A stretch of DNA of 64,000 nucleotides from NCBI GenBank assembly GCA_019155205.2, contig JAHNZQ020000010.1, forward strand, positions 72,908 to 136,907, read 5' to 3'. Both the position numbers and the translations under genes were made by a program. This DNA is from Gracilaria vermiculophylla. Its lineage: Eukaryota > Rhodophyta > Florideophyceae > Gracilariales > Gracilariaceae. The notes under the pieces are model-generated. The model did not search any database, was not told the origin of the DNA, and was given only the letters and a program-made list of their open reading frames with translations. This document shows, one piece after another, positions 22,196 through 33,717 of the stretch (position 1 is its first letter; each line of letters opens with the position of its first letter).

Positions 22196-22981
22196 AGCGG
22201 CGGCGGCGGCGACGACCTGCTCATCTGCTTGGAGCGGTGGCTGCAGGGGAGCCGGTCGTCGCCGCTGTTCGCGGCGCTGGGCGGCGTGCTGGGCGCGTGG
22301 CGGTGCAACGCTACGACGTTCTCGTTCCGCATCGACGTGGGCGCCGTATGGCTGCCCGCGTGGCGCACCGCCGGTCGTGCTGCGCTCCTTCTCCTCGCGC
22401 GTGCGCGCAAAGGAGGCACTCGCCGACGGGCTAGCGCTGCTCAGGGAGGGCGCGGTGACGGCGCGCATGGCGGTGGAAGGCGCGGTGGGGCGCGCATGCT
22501 GCGCGCGGAGGAGGTGTCGGTGACCAAGATGGCGCCGCCGACGGTGTGGGGCTACGCGGCGGTGCTGGGCGTCGCGGCGGCGCCGGTGGCGTCGCAGAGC
22601 GCGGCGCGCGAGCGGCGGGCGCTGCTGCTGGGCGACGGCGGGCGTCGGCGGGTGCGGCTCGGTGTGGCGGACCGCTGCGGACTGCTGACGGTGCTGGCGG
22701 CGGCGGACGATGGGCTCGCGTTTGACTGTAAGCGCGACGGCATCTCGTTCGCCGTGAACGATGGCGTCGTTCGGCCGGTTTACGCGCAGAGTGGGAGCGC
22801 GGGCGCGGGCAGATGGGCGGTGCAGTGTGGCGGTGCAGTCCAGGGCGCCGTCGCTGCGCAGAGTGTGGTGCGCTCGGCGAGTGGGCGTGGCGACGATTGC
22901 GGTCTGTGGCACGCGCAGCTATGCCGTCGTGCGGCACATGACGTCGGGGCATGGGAGTTACACGGTGCGGGCGCGACGTGA
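22196..22981 (+). pseudogene. Possible decayed GC-rich gene with two frameshifts
   Basis: Codon third positions on + are strongly G/C. The most protein-like reading runs in one frame (DDLLICLERWLQGSR ... FSFRIDVGAVWLPAW), moves to a second frame near 22,365 (VVLRSFSSRVRAKEALADGL, ARMAVEGAV), and returns to the first near 22,495 (AEEVSVTKMAPPTVWGYAAVLG, ADDGLAFDCKRDGISF). Two compensating frameshifts would explain this; sequencing errors in GC-rich DNA are an alternative. No family is recognised. Long opposite-strand frames in the same place are a composition effect. Confidence 0.3.
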
Positions 22982-23752
22982 CAAATGCGCGCGCACGCCA
23001 ATCACTATAGGCACGGGTTGCCCAAGTGGCGGCGGCGCGAGGAGACGGCAGCGCAGACGGAAAGCGGCTGGCATGGACTGGCACCACGCGGCTTTCTGCC
23101 GACGGTCCCCAAATCGGCCCGAGGCGGGCGCGCGACGGTGCAGCGCTTCGCCACATGAGCTTGGCGGCGGAGAGCACAGAGCGAGCTGTTGCAACGGCGA
23201 CCGGCGCAACAAAGACCACAAGGACCTGTGGCTTGCGAGCGCGGAGCAGGGGAAGGGAGCGGACGGCAGGGTGTGCTGTGCGGAATTTGTGCCTCGCCAC
23301 CAACCGCTTCGTCGGGTAGCAGGCGCGAATGGGCAGCCGAAGCACTTGGGCGCTCGTTGCGTTGCACATCTCGTGCTCTGCACGCGTGCGCTTTCCCTCA
23401 TTGCGTGTGCGATGGCGCAACACGCGCCTCGAGCTCGCGCGGCGCGCGCGCGCGCGAGCTCCGCGCAAAACACGCCTGGCATGCGCGCGTCGAGAGCTGC
23501 AAGATCGCGCGGAAACCAATCAGCGGCGCGCGAGTCGCGCGACGGCCGGCGCCCGGCGCGCTGCTGAGAGTCGCACACACTGGCACGGCCCAACGACGGT
23601 CTCGACGCTAGCCCGCCGCCCGCGCGACCAATGGGCGCTCCCGTGCCAGCACGTGCTCTGGATGCAACCCGCCATCGCCCCGCCCCGCCCTATTCACACA
23701 CCCCACCCCCACCACCCCGCGCCGCCCTCGCCCCCTGCTCCCCTCGGACGCG

Positions 23753-23759
23753 TATAAAG
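23753..23759 (+). promoter_or_regulatory. TATA box of the nucleotidyltransferase-like gene
   Basis: TATAAAG lies 127 bp upstream of the ATG at 23,886, in otherwise extremely GC-rich DNA where such a word is rare by chance. CCAAT words occur farther upstream, near 23,515 and 23,630. Confidence 0.65.
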
Positions 23760-23885
23760 GCCATGCCGCGCACCGCCGTCGCCGCGTTCCTACCGCACGC
23801 CACGCAGCTCTCGCGCCCCCGCCCGCACCACCTTTCCGTCCATCTCCACACGCGCCGGCCGCCGCACCCCCCCCGAACGCCCACC

Positions 23886-24776
23886 ATGGTCAAGAAAGGC
23901 ATGATCGTCATCAACCCCAGAGACTCGTACGAGTTGATCGCCGAGTCGCTCATGCCGCTGTACGTGCAAGACCGCGAGAAGTTCATGCGCATTATCACGA
24001 CGGTCAAGCACGCCAACCGCCACACGCGCCCGCTCTTCGCCGAGGGCTGCGACCTGTCCGCCATCGCGCCGGTGCCCGAAGCCGAGGCCGACGCCTTCAA
24101 GCAGAAGCACATCAACACGGAAAAGCTCAAGTGGGGCACGCCCGAGGCCGCGGAGCGCGTGGAGGACAACGGGCGCCCCGTGCAGTACACGCGCTGGCGC
24201 TGGGCGCTGGCCAACTTCGACACGTACGTCAACATGCTGCGCGTGTACGGCCACGCGGACGACAAGATTGAGCGCATGCTGCGCGGCATCCCCATGTGCC
24301 TGCCGTCCGAGGCGGCGTACATGCAGTTGCGCGAGGCGCTCAAGGTGCTGGCCGTTAAGATCGGCAACGAGATGGGCTGGAAGAACGTCGGCTTCGTGTT
24401 CACGGGCAGCTCGGTGCCCGGCTTCAGCCAAAACCCGCTCAAGGGCTTCCGCGACACGCCCAGCAAGATCACCGACCCGCTCAAGTCCGACGTGGACATC
24501 TGCATCGTGGCGGACGGCGTCAACGTGACGGTGGCCGCGTGCCACAGCGACGGCGACGAGTTCATCGAGCCCAAGTACGCGTTCCCCACGACGGTGAGCG
24601 AGATCACGAGCGGTATGCGCTTCGGCTGCAAAGACCTGCGCGAGTTTTGCAAGTCGGCCGCCGACTTTTACGAGGAGTGGAGCCAGAAGCTGCCCGGCGG
24701 GCTGCAGTTCACGTTTTGCGAGGACGACACGGACATCCCGCCGTGGGAGGCGCGCATCAACATTCGCGACCTGTGA
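23886..24776 (+). CDS. Nucleotidyltransferase-like protein, 296 aa
   Basis: Start chosen at ATG 23,886 in a CCACCATGG context; an in-frame upstream ATG at 23,763 would add 41 low-complexity residues and lies only a few bases after the TATA box. Residues 1-110 are mainly helical and charged. Around residue 170 comes VGFVFTGSSVPGF, then KITDPLKSDVDICIV, which fits the GS-x(n)-D-x-D metal-binding signature of the polymerase-beta type nucleotidyltransferase fold. Several acidic residues occur near the C-terminus (CEDDTDIPPWEARINIR). The substrate cannot be told: tRNA, antibiotic, protein or nucleotide targets are all known for this fold. Codon use is very GC-rich and there is no intron. Confidence 0.6.
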   Translation: MVKKGMIVINPRDSYELIAESLMPLYVQDREKFMRIITTVKHANRHTRPLFAEGCDLSAIAPVPEAEADAFKQKHINTEKLKWGTPEAAERVEDNGRPVQYTRWRWALANFDTYVNMLRVYGHADDKIERMLRGIPMCLPSEAAYMQLREALKVLAVKIGNEMGWKNVGFVFTGSSVPGFSQNPLKGFRDTPSKITDPLKSDVDICIVADGVNVTVAACHSDGDEFIEPKYAFPTTVSEITSGMRFGCKDLREFCKSAADFYEEWSQKLPGGLQFTFCEDDTDIPPWEARINIRDL

Positions 24777-26469
24777 GCGGCGGCTCGCACGCGGCACCGC
24801 CGCGCCGTGAACGCGCGGCGGTGCCGAAACGCAGGCGGCGCGCTGTGGGCTGATGGCGGCGGTGGCGATGCGGCGCTTGGTGCATCGCGTACGTAAACGG
24901 CGTTGAGCGGCTGCGGCAGCGCAGCGATGTGTGAATTGTGGGCGCGCGCGCGCGCTGCGGACGTCGCGCGCGCTGCGGACGTCGTGGCGTTCCGCCGCGC
25001 GCAGGAGACGGGCGCGTGCGCGCGGCTGTGGAGCGAGGCGCAGCATTGTTGTAGCGTGCGCGCGGCGGGCGCGCGACGCTCGCCAGCGCGTGACACCATT
25101 TGTGTGTCATCGAATGTTCGGCAAGCAGGCGGGCGCGCCATGCGCCTCTCGTCCGGGGGGGCTTTCTGTGCAGCCGGACGCAGTCGGCGCGATCGGGCTG
25201 CATTCGCACGCGCAGCGGATGCAAGCATGTGCGAGAACTTGCCTATGTGCGCTGCCAAGCGCTTGTATTGCTGACGATGCCTTGACGAGCGCACGAAATG
25301 AGCTGCGTGCCACGCCGCGAGCGTCCTTGCACCGCCACCGTGCAGCACACTCGCGCACTGCGGCGCGTCGCTCTCACGCACGTGTGCCACCACGTCCGCG
25401 CTCAGTATCGAGCAGCCGGTTGCTCGTGTGCAGCGTGTTTCCACGCTTGATACGCGCGGTTTGTAGGCCAAAGCATGTTTTGATCTGGGGGTTGGGCTCG
25501 CAGTGGACGCCCCTTCGGCGCCATGCACGGATTGCTTTGCGCAGGCTTTCATGGCGCGCTTGCTCTCTCACGTGGCGTGCCATGTGCGCCGTGAAGCCGC
25601 TTGTGCACTCTTTCGAATGCGGCTGCGTGCGGAGCATGTTGCATGCGCCGTTGGCTTCGCTCATGGCTGCGTTTGAGTGAGTCGGTCTACACAGCGCGGC
25701 CGTCATTGCAGCTGCGTCGTTGTGATAATGCTAAATCCGCACATGTCAAGCCATGTTTGAACAGCAGCCAAATGGTTACTGTATCTCAGCTGGCACGCTC
25801 CCAAAGTCTTTCATGCAAACCACATCTTTGAAAAACACACAATGCACGTCGCGGCATACACCAAACATCTGTAATCATTTTCTACAAAACTAAAACGGCA
25901 CCATCGTATACAGTCGCCAATTATCTCACAAAACAAAACTGCTTTTGAACTTCAATTTGTTTATTTCAGGTGTGCGTTTCTATAAAGTATAACGCATGTT
26001 GTATGCAACAATGTTTCCCCATTCTCAATTGTAACATATGCAATATTTGCAACTGCAAAAACACAGCAGCAACCCTTATAATGTGCCCAAGGCCACTTTT
26101 CAAAGCAACGTACTGTTGAGCTTGATGGTTCCTTTTTTTGTGTCTTCCTGTAAACACCTTGTCAACAGCCATGTTGAGTACTGCCGCATAATAAAGTCAT
26201 ACGCATTTTCAATCCATGCAAACTTGATCTGTAAAAACTTTTTCTCCGGCGACATTTTTTCTTTTTAGACCCATTCGAAATACTTAATATCTGTAAATGA
26301 AATACAACCCTTGCATGTTGACTTTACCTTTGCCAGAACATGATCCATAGAACAAGCAGTTGATGCACATTTAAATTTTTGAAAGAAGCGATAACAGAAA
26401 GCTTGACAGTAAGCAAGCGTATATATATATTTCTTAGCGAGGGTTTGATTCTCTTTCCTTTTGATGTAG
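24777..26469. other. No gene seen; GC island decays to AT-rich
   Basis: From 24,777 to about 25,680 the sequence is GC-rich with CGCG runs and many accidental frames on both strands. From 25,700 it becomes AT-rich. No product is recognisable. Confidence 0.4.
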
Positions 26470-26863
26470 TCACCGGCTACGAATTTGTGAAGGCAAGATA
26501 TTTCACTCGAGTACTATTTTAATTACATTTAAATGAATAGGAGTAGGCAGACGGTGGAATGAATAAAATTTTACTTCAGATTCCTGATGCCCTTATTAAT
26601 CGAGATCACCACACCTTTATATAGACTTTAGATTCTCCCCTTTGGAGAAATCTAGAACAAATTTGTAAGGTGTCCAGCACAGCAAGCTGAGCTGGGCAGC
26701 TTCCAGGCAATTCTGATGATGTCAATGAACTATCTTTCGATGTCATACTAAATGAATAAAGTCTAGCTCGCAAACAGTTTGTCTCACATTTCCACTCCCT
26801 GGACTCTTGACGTCCTTGTCAATTACATTACGGTAATATTCCTGCTAGGCAAATATGTTCCTG
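26470..26863 (-). repeat. Probable 3' LTR of the chromovirus (-)
   Basis: On the - strand it begins at or just before the stop codon of the chromodomain frame (TGTTACTGGAGT) and contains GACATCATCAGAATTG and a TATA-like GTCTATATAAAGG. A segment of about 105 bp (26,540-26,645) matches 32,655-32,755 in opposite orientation: for example AAGGGCATCAGG and CTACTCCTATTCATTT occur in both. The left border is uncertain. Confidence 0.5.
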
Positions 26864-27030
26864 CTATACTCCAGTAACAGTTCCATCTTTGTCAACAAAT
26901 GGTTTCGTGCTTAACCACTCAGCAACATGAGTGGGCTCTCCTTTCATAAGATTTAGAAACTGACACCTCCTTCCTCTTTTCCTGTGCTTCAGAATAGCTG
27001 CAGCTTCATAGTCTTTGTGGTGCAAACCGC
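26864..27030 (-). pseudogene. Chromodomain at the integrase C-terminus
   Basis: The reading KDYEAAAILKHRKRGRR, LMKGEPTHVAEW and TKPFVDKDGTVTGV follows a chromodomain: the conserved Y-E-V/A-I-L-H core, R-x-G, an F/Y-L-x-x-W/M-K-G strand, an A-x-W helix start, and F-V-x-x-D-G-T. Chromodomains on integrases guide insertion to marked chromatin. It is now separated from the rest of the integrase by about 850 bp of inserted sequence. Confidence 0.7.
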
Positions 27031-27059
27031 GGAAAGCGGGCGAGCACTCAAGGCGTCCA

Positions 27060-27890
27060 ACCCTGCTCCCTGGGATGGGTAGCGAAGGTGGTAAAGCTCC
27101 CTCGATAGGGTCTAGTAGCACCGGGCGTAACTCCGGACGACCCCTTCCTGACTTGCAGTCAAGGGTGGGTGTGGTCGTCAACCGATGACGTCGGACGGAG
27201 TGAGCCGCGTGTCCAAGAGCGGAGGTGTCCATGTAAATGGTAGTAGTAAAAATATAGCAACGACCCGAGCCGCGATACGGGGCGCAGACTCGAGAGTCGA
27301 ATACATAATATCCCACGGACGGGTAAGAATAACCTTCCAAGCAGGGCGGAAAATATAGACCGTACGACGGTAGAAAAACACAAGAAAAACAACAAAAACA
27401 AACAAAGAAAAAGTCAGTAACCACGGTAGAATTTTCCTCGGCGAAAGAGGTTGGTTGACCGTCCGTGTCTGCGGCGGAAGCACCCGGCGAGGGTCTTGAG
27501 CCGTCCGCGAAGCAGTAGTGTCAGAGCCGAGATCCTCCTTGGCGGAGGTTTATTGTCCGCACAGTAGCGGTAGCTACTGTACTTATACAATTCGTAGAAA
27601 CTACTAAAAAGTTACAGAATTGACTAGCTATGATCAGCATTGCTGGGAGTACCCGTCCACGTGTGTGGTAATTACCGGCTTTCAATGGCGCATCCGGACG
27701 CTGCGCCAATGCACTACACGTGTGCAGAAATTACTACCCTTTACATGGGCATCACCACAATGAGTCCGGGAGCCGCTGTAGCTCATACGACCGGTGTCAC
27801 CGCCGGGAAATTTACCCAAGTCGTATGAGACACGTGGGCGCCAATCTGCTACAGTACCATTGCACTACAGTCTTCGCCGTTTTCTGTTTG
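27060..27890. mobile_element. Insertion inside the integrase gene, hairpin-rich, LTR-like
   Basis: The integrase reading stops near 27,890-27,930 and resumes as chromodomain at about 27,030. The intervening sequence is foreign to the gene. It contains three perfect inverted repeats: ACAGTAGC-GGTA-GCTACTGT (27,561-27,580), TGGCGCA/TGCGCCA (about 27,686-27,708), and CTCATACGAC/GTCGTATGAG (27,782-27,829). One edge reads TGTAGCAGATTGG on -, compatible with an LTR start. No target duplication was found. Confidence 0.5.
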
Positions 27891-27929
27891 TATCGGTTCT
27901 GGTCCTGGCTAAACAGATGCAGCTATATC

Positions 27930-30660
27930 AGCTGGTTTTTCCTGGTGAGGTATCGTATGAGTGACATGGACAATAGGGTGAATTTTGATATGATCAGGGA
28001 ACGCAAGCTTCAAAGCATTCTTTCCAATTCACTTCACAATTTTGAAAGGGCTGAATCTTCTGGCACTTAGGTTATCAGATTCTTGAGAATTCGCATAGAC
28101 ATCCTTGAACAATAACCTGTTGAGTCAAAATTTTTCTCCAACTTCATATATAGGAACCCGATACTTCATAGAATAATACGCGCTATGGCCAGCTTTTGCA
28201 ATTTTGTAAGAGTACTGTGCATCTTTAAGTGAGGATTTCAGCTTTTTTTTGAATTCTTCCACATTTTGCACTGTCATCTTTTTTCCAGAAACCATGTCAA
28301 GCGGAGACTTCGGTGTCCATCCAAGAAGCAATTCAAACGGTTACAGCCAAAGATCATCAGTCACTGCAGATTTGTATGCAAACTCAGCTGCAAGCAGCAG
28401 TTCATCCCTGTCATTTTGATGGTAAAAGAAATAACAACGCATATAGTTTTCAAGCATTCGGTTCATGATTTCAGTCGCTCCATCAGTCTGCGGATATTTG
28501 CTGTTGGACATTTTCAACTTAACTCCACAAAGTTTCCTCAGATGATCCGAATACTTGGATGTCAACTTTGGATCTCAGTCCGAGGTTCTGCTATTTGGCA
28601 TTCCATGTTGCTTTAAAATGTTTGAGAAGAAGGCATTGCCAGTGCCTTCATACGTGTCATTAGTAGTGCAACTAAAGAAATGAACTCTTCCGGTCCACCG
28701 ATCAACCCATGTAGTTATCGCATCAAACCCACTTTTTGACTTGGGTAAGCTTAGGATCAAGTCTGTACACAATGAGTCCCATCTTCTCTCTGGTGCATCT
28801 AAAAATTCTGGATCGGTTTACACCTTCTGATTCGGGTCTTTAGACTGCTGACAACTTATGCATCCTTCGACATACTTCCGAACATCTCGACTCGGGTGCC
28901 TCCAATGCAAATTGCTAAGTCTCGACAGTGTCTTTGCGAAGTTAAAATGACCACTTACCTTAGAATCATGCACTAGTTGCAACACATTGGAAATGGACTT
29001 TCTCGGTATGCAAAGCTTTCCATTGTAGAAGACTCTTTAACCATCCTTTTTGAACAATTAGAGTATCTTTTCCAGTTTCAGTACATGAATCTGATCGTCT
29101 GGCCATTCGTCTTTCATGGCTTTCACCACAGGACCAAACAATTAATCCTCATCGTTTTGAGTCATCACGTCTTCATGTTTGACGTATGGCACTTCAACGC
29201 CACTGCATATTAAGCCACCGTCAATCTTTTCCATAATATGAGGAGATCTAGATAGAAAATCTCCTAAGACGTGTACCTTACCAGGCTTAAGACTTATAGA
29301 GAATATTCCGAAGTTTCGATGAATTTCGAGCCATCTCGATTCTTTTCTGCATATTTTCGATTTCGTAAAGAAACTGTATAGCACCTGGTTGTCTGTAAAG
29401 ATTTCGAACTCTGACCTTTCCAAATAACATCTAAACCTACTAAGGAATGAGATAAGCCCAAGAAGCTCTCTGTCATTAGCTATGTATAAGGACTCTGTTG
29501 ATAATATCTTCTTTGCATAGAAGGCAATGACGCGGTCTCATCCAATCTCTCACCAAGTTGTGTCAACGTTCCAACAACAGCGGTCTGTGATTCATCAATG
29601 TGACATCTGAACGGCTTGCTCTAATCTGGCGATACCAAAATTGGTGCATTTGTGATTGATTCTTTTAACTTCTGAAAGCCTTCATCATATTTTTCATTTC
29701 ATCTCTCGATAAATTGATATTTCTTCGTCAGATTCGGCATTGGAGCAGCAACTTCTAAAACAGTTGGTATGAAACGTCTAAAGAATTGCAGTAGTTCCGG
29801 GAAACTTCTAACTTCAAATAAGGATTTAGGCTTTGACCGAGTCTTCAGTACTTCAACCTTAGATGGATTGGCTCTCTGTCCATCCTTACCGACAGGGAAT
29901 CCTAAGAAATCGATCTCTATTTTCATAAACTCACACTTCTCTGGGGACACAAACAACTTGTTCTCTTTAAAGCGACGCAATACAGTTTCCAAGTGCTTCA
30001 AGGGACTTGCTGTATCCTTACTGAAAATCAGGTGATCATCCATATAGACCACCAGGAAGTCATCAATACAATCATAAAAGAGCTGTTTCATTAACGTTTG
30101 AAAAGTCTCAGAATCATTACAATGCTTCATGGGCATAACAAAATACTCATATTGCCCTTACTTGGTGTTGAACGCAGTCTTCTCGATATCTTCTGGCTTC
30201 ACCCTTACTTAATGGAATCCCGTCTTTAGGTATAACTTGGAGAAAATGTTTGCTCCTCCAAGCCTGTCAAAAAACTCATCGGATCTCGGGGTGGGAGTGT
30301 TATTTTTCTTAGCGAGTCGATTAACAGCTCGATAGTCTACGGCTCCTCTTCATTTTCCTTTTTGTTTCACGAAAAGTAACGAAGCTCCATCCGGTGATGT
30401 GCTTGGTAGTATCTTCCCCGATTTAAGGAATTTCTCCACATAATCCTTTGCTGCTTCTAACTCGACAGGACACAGCTGGAATAACGGACGGTGTTGAGGC
30501 TCCGAGTCTTCTTTAACCTGTATCTCATGATGAACGGATCTCTTTGGTCGCAATCCCGGCGGTAATTATGTTTTGAAAACATAATCGAGCTCTGCAAGTA
30601 GTCGTCCCAATTTAGCATTCTTTTTAGTGAGATTTTCTCCCTCCGAATGCTTAACTTCAC
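27930..30660 (-). pseudogene. Pol of the chromovirus: RT, RNase H, integrase
   Basis: Reverse transcriptase fragments include LEAAKDYVEKFLKSGKI, GAVDYRAVNRLAKK, KTGFH-stop-VRVKPEDIEKT, FQTLMKQLFYDCIDDFLVVYMDD (catalytic YMDD) and FLGFPVGKDG. RNase H has FEIFTDNQVLYSF and HVLGDFLSRSP. Integrase has the zinc region (RHPSRDVRKYVEGCISCQQ), CTDLILSLPKSKSGFDAI (first Asp), SD-stop-DPKLTS where SDRDPK is usual (second Asp), and SKYPQTDGATEIMNR (Glu). The end is ARRFSPFKIV and IKIHPIVHVTHTIPH. Many stops (e.g. 30,210-30,212, TAA where CAA is expected) make it non-functional. Confidence 0.85.
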
Positions 30661-31338
30661 GGATCTTAACTTGAAACAATTTAACTTTCATCTTATTCTT
30701 TCTCATCATTCATCGAAACTTTTTACACCTACATTCGTTACTGAAATCATTTCATTCTTTTTTGAATAGGTGGAATAAAATCGGGTCCAATCTTCACAAT
30801 CCTTTGTTCATAATCGATTGTTGGATTGTGGGCAACGTGCCACGGTATTCCCAACAGAACATCTTATTTGCAATTGGAGACGATCCAATTAGACGTATAG
30901 GTACGAGCTCCGAGTCGTAGAGTCCTGTTGAGTATGACTTGCGATGCTTCTTTCTTTGTTTCTTTCTATGAGTGCTCAACTGTAACGTTTCCCTGACATA
31001 CGTCAAAGATATTTCTGCTTCTATACTTGGCTAGAAACTTTTTGCATACCGCGTTAGTACTACATCAATCGTCTTTCAATACTTTGGCGCTGAGCTCATT
31101 CATGGTACTACTCAGTACAAGTACAGGGTCTACGGGTATAGATCTGCTCGTAAGGATGTTATCATCACGACTCCCAATCATGGCATTTGACTCTGCACAT
31201 GAGATATTTGGCACATCACAGCACTCTTCTCTGCTCAAGGCCGTCACGTCGTCCTTTAGAGAATTCGAAGCGCTCTCCAAGTGGTTGATCACACTCTCTA
31301 TGTGTCCAACCTGATTGTTTACAATTCCTTTAGGTGGA

Positions 31339-32144
31339 TCACTCAGTTTTCTTGAGAATGCCAGTCATTGTCAGAAGTCCAGTTCGTTTCGGTGTTATTC
31401 CCATGGACAGTTTTTCTTTTCTGATGTTTCTTCCAATTCTTGGGATTCCACGGACGGCATTCAGGCTAATGACGAGGAAAACAGGCATTTCTTTTTCAAA
31501 TCTCTTATTTTGTTCAGCACTCATTTTTCGCTGATTAATTTGCCTTTTGACATTCCCAATCTCCATGGGAACTGGTCCAGTCTGAAAACCTGTATTGAAT
31601 CCGCATCAGCGCTTAGAGAAAAATCCTGCACCATAGAAATCTCCGTCGACGTCAAGTGCAATCTTCGCTGCTTCTTCAAACATTGTTGATCTGGCTTTGA
31701 GAACTTCCAGAAGACTATGAGGCTTCAATTCTTCGGTGAATCTAGCCAGCTTCTCGGAATCACTTATCCCTGGAATGTGGATCAAAACGTTTCGAAAATC
31801 ATACAAATCGATGGCTACACTGGTTTTCTGCTTTAGCTTGCAGAGTCTGTCTCGTGCTCTCACCGTACTGTCTTTGGGAACAAACTCTTCTCGACACAGA
31901 GTTTAAAGGCTTCCCAAGTAGGCGGAACATTTTCTTCCAAGACCAGCGTAGACCACCAGTTTGCAGCGGTACCCGTCATATCAGTTGAGACCCAATCTAC
32001 TGCAATACGTGCATCTATGTCAACATCTTGCTCAATTTGAACGAGACGAAGATATTTCTCAACGGAGTGTAACTATGCACGAATAGTCATGGCATCACGG
32101 CGGCCATCAAACGTATCGGGCTTCAACTGTTTCGTAAATGGCAT
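31339..32144 (-). pseudogene. Gag of the chromovirus
   Basis: It starts MPFTKQLKPDTFDGRRD at 32,144. A TAG soon follows in the word RA-stop-LHSVEKYL, where Trp would be normal (TGG to TAG). Then come WVSTDMTGTAANWWSTLV, TWEAFKLCVEKSLFPK, RARDRLCKLKQKTSVA, FRNVLIHIPGISDSEKLARF and LLEVLKARSTMFEEAAKIA, which together form a standard Ty3-type capsid domain. A frameshift near 31,600 moves to a basic tail. No intact zinc knuckle is visible. Confidence 0.75.
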
Positions 32145-32245
32145 GCTGAACTGATTTTCCTCTTCTTAAATATCCTCTTCTTCTTGCTATTTATAGCACC
32201 CGTAAGTAAGGTCTTTTGGACCCAAGTATATCTTCTTGGCCGCAA

Positions 32246-32765
32246 GTGTTACAAAATTCATTAACTCTGACAGTATTTGACAATAGGCAGGTACTGCTCA
32301 GCTGCCTTTTGAGGATATCCCCACCAGTCTACATATAACCACAGGGTTTGATGTAGTCAATGTAAACCTTCACGGTGTCCTTAACTTAATAACGCAGCTT
32401 CACGAGCCAAACGTAAGTAATAGTGTACACCGCAGTGAGAGAACCTAGAAAAGTCCACCTCGTCCAAGGCTTGACTGTGCTTTGATCAAAAGCGTTACTC
32501 GAAACACATGCACAGCAGGTGTGACCTATATATCAAACAAAAAATCAGAAGGGATGCAGAGGATACTTGGCTTTACAGAAGTTGAATCTGGTTTGTAAAC
32601 CGTGTTCGGTAATCTTCTGCCTTTACTTATACCAAATATCCGCGGGCTAGAAGAATCTAGAGTCTATGCAAAGGCGCGGTGCTCTCTATTAACAAGGGCA
32701 TCAGGCAACTCAAGTAAAGATTTATTCAACCTCCTGTCTATCTACTCCTATTCATTTCACTCTGT
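32246..32765 (+). repeat. Chromovirus LTR fragment in inverted orientation
   Basis: The part 32,655-32,755 matches the reverse complement of 26,540-26,645, and the left edge reads TGTTACAAAATTC. It lies where the 5' LTR of the - strand chromovirus should be but points the other way, so it is either a separate insertion or an inverted segment. Confidence 0.5.
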
Positions 32766-33717
32766 GATGGTTTTAGGATAAAATTTTTACCATGGCGTGT
32801 CGCCTTTTGCTGAAGAAGGATCGGGATAAAATTATATTTTTCGACAAGATGCGGTTCATGTTTATAGATCAACGTGAAAAAGAGATGGTTTTCTGAAAAA
32901 AACGAGAACTTTTTGGATTTTTGCGGAAGAAGCCTGGATGAAACATTCTAAAAACTATTTGGGTAGTTTTGACAAGGATAGTTTTAGCAATTAATCGCTA
33001 TTTTAATGATGTGTAGAACCTAATCGAAGCTGTAAGTGTTGCTTCGTCTAATATTCAGAAACAATACATTTCCAAACTGTATTGTTCTAATTATGACAGG
33101 TTGCTGAAGCTCATGGATAGAAAAGAATCAGAAACTGATTGTTGAAAAGCTGTTGTGGAACAACTATGAGTAAAGTGGCAGTATAAAACTTCATTATTTC
33201 ATGCTAATATCGTTTGATAAAAATAATGGTTCTCATGCATATGAAACATGTTGAATTCAAGGAAATGGAGCTCTAGAGTTTATCGTTGGATGGAGGATAG
33301 TGGATTTCAAAAATATTTTTTTAAAGAATGTAAAGCACAAAAAGACATTGTTTGTGCGCCTATCATTTGACAATTTCACACTCTGTACTTGTATGCTTGC
33401 GATATAAATGATTTTCGTCGCACTGTACTGGATCTCCGATGCAAAAAGTGAGTAATTAAGGAGAGAGTAAGTACCTAAGCAAAAACTAGTGATAAAGACA
33501 AAAAGTGTGCAACGACGCGGCGTAACCTTTCCAAGTAATAAATTAACAGCAACACTAAAAATTCTTCTTTTATGCTTTCTCTTTACATTTGCACAAAAAA
33601 TTAAAATTTTACACGAAAAAGTAGATATTGAAAGCGTTGACTGTCTTTTCATCAGACGCAACCTGATGCAAGGTAGCTCCTTCAAGACGACTTTTCTTGC
33701 AATTTACTTCTGCTGAC
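32766..33717. other. AT-rich DNA, no gene seen
   Basis: A 142-codon - frame at 33,257-33,685 is Phe/Ser/Lys-rich without any family signature and I treat it as chance in AT-rich sequence. Confidence 0.35.

Larger units (their letters stand above)
26864..32144 (-). mobile_element. Ty3/Gypsy chromovirus, full-length but decayed
   Basis: In order on the - strand: gag from ATG 32,144, a protease-region remnant (about 31,000), reverse transcriptase (30,553-29,699), RNase H (29,423-29,142), integrase zinc and core domains (28,900-28,341), integrase C-terminus (28,331-27,930), then, beyond an inserted segment, a chromodomain ending at 26,864. This order is that of a Ty3/Gypsy chromovirus. Every part is damaged by stops or frameshifts. 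Confidence 0.85.

Noticed and set aside
22431..25046. Long Arg/Ala/His-rich frames on the - strand
   Set aside because: They overlap the nucleotidyltransferase-like gene, which has conserved motifs, and arise because stop codons are rare in very GC-rich DNA.
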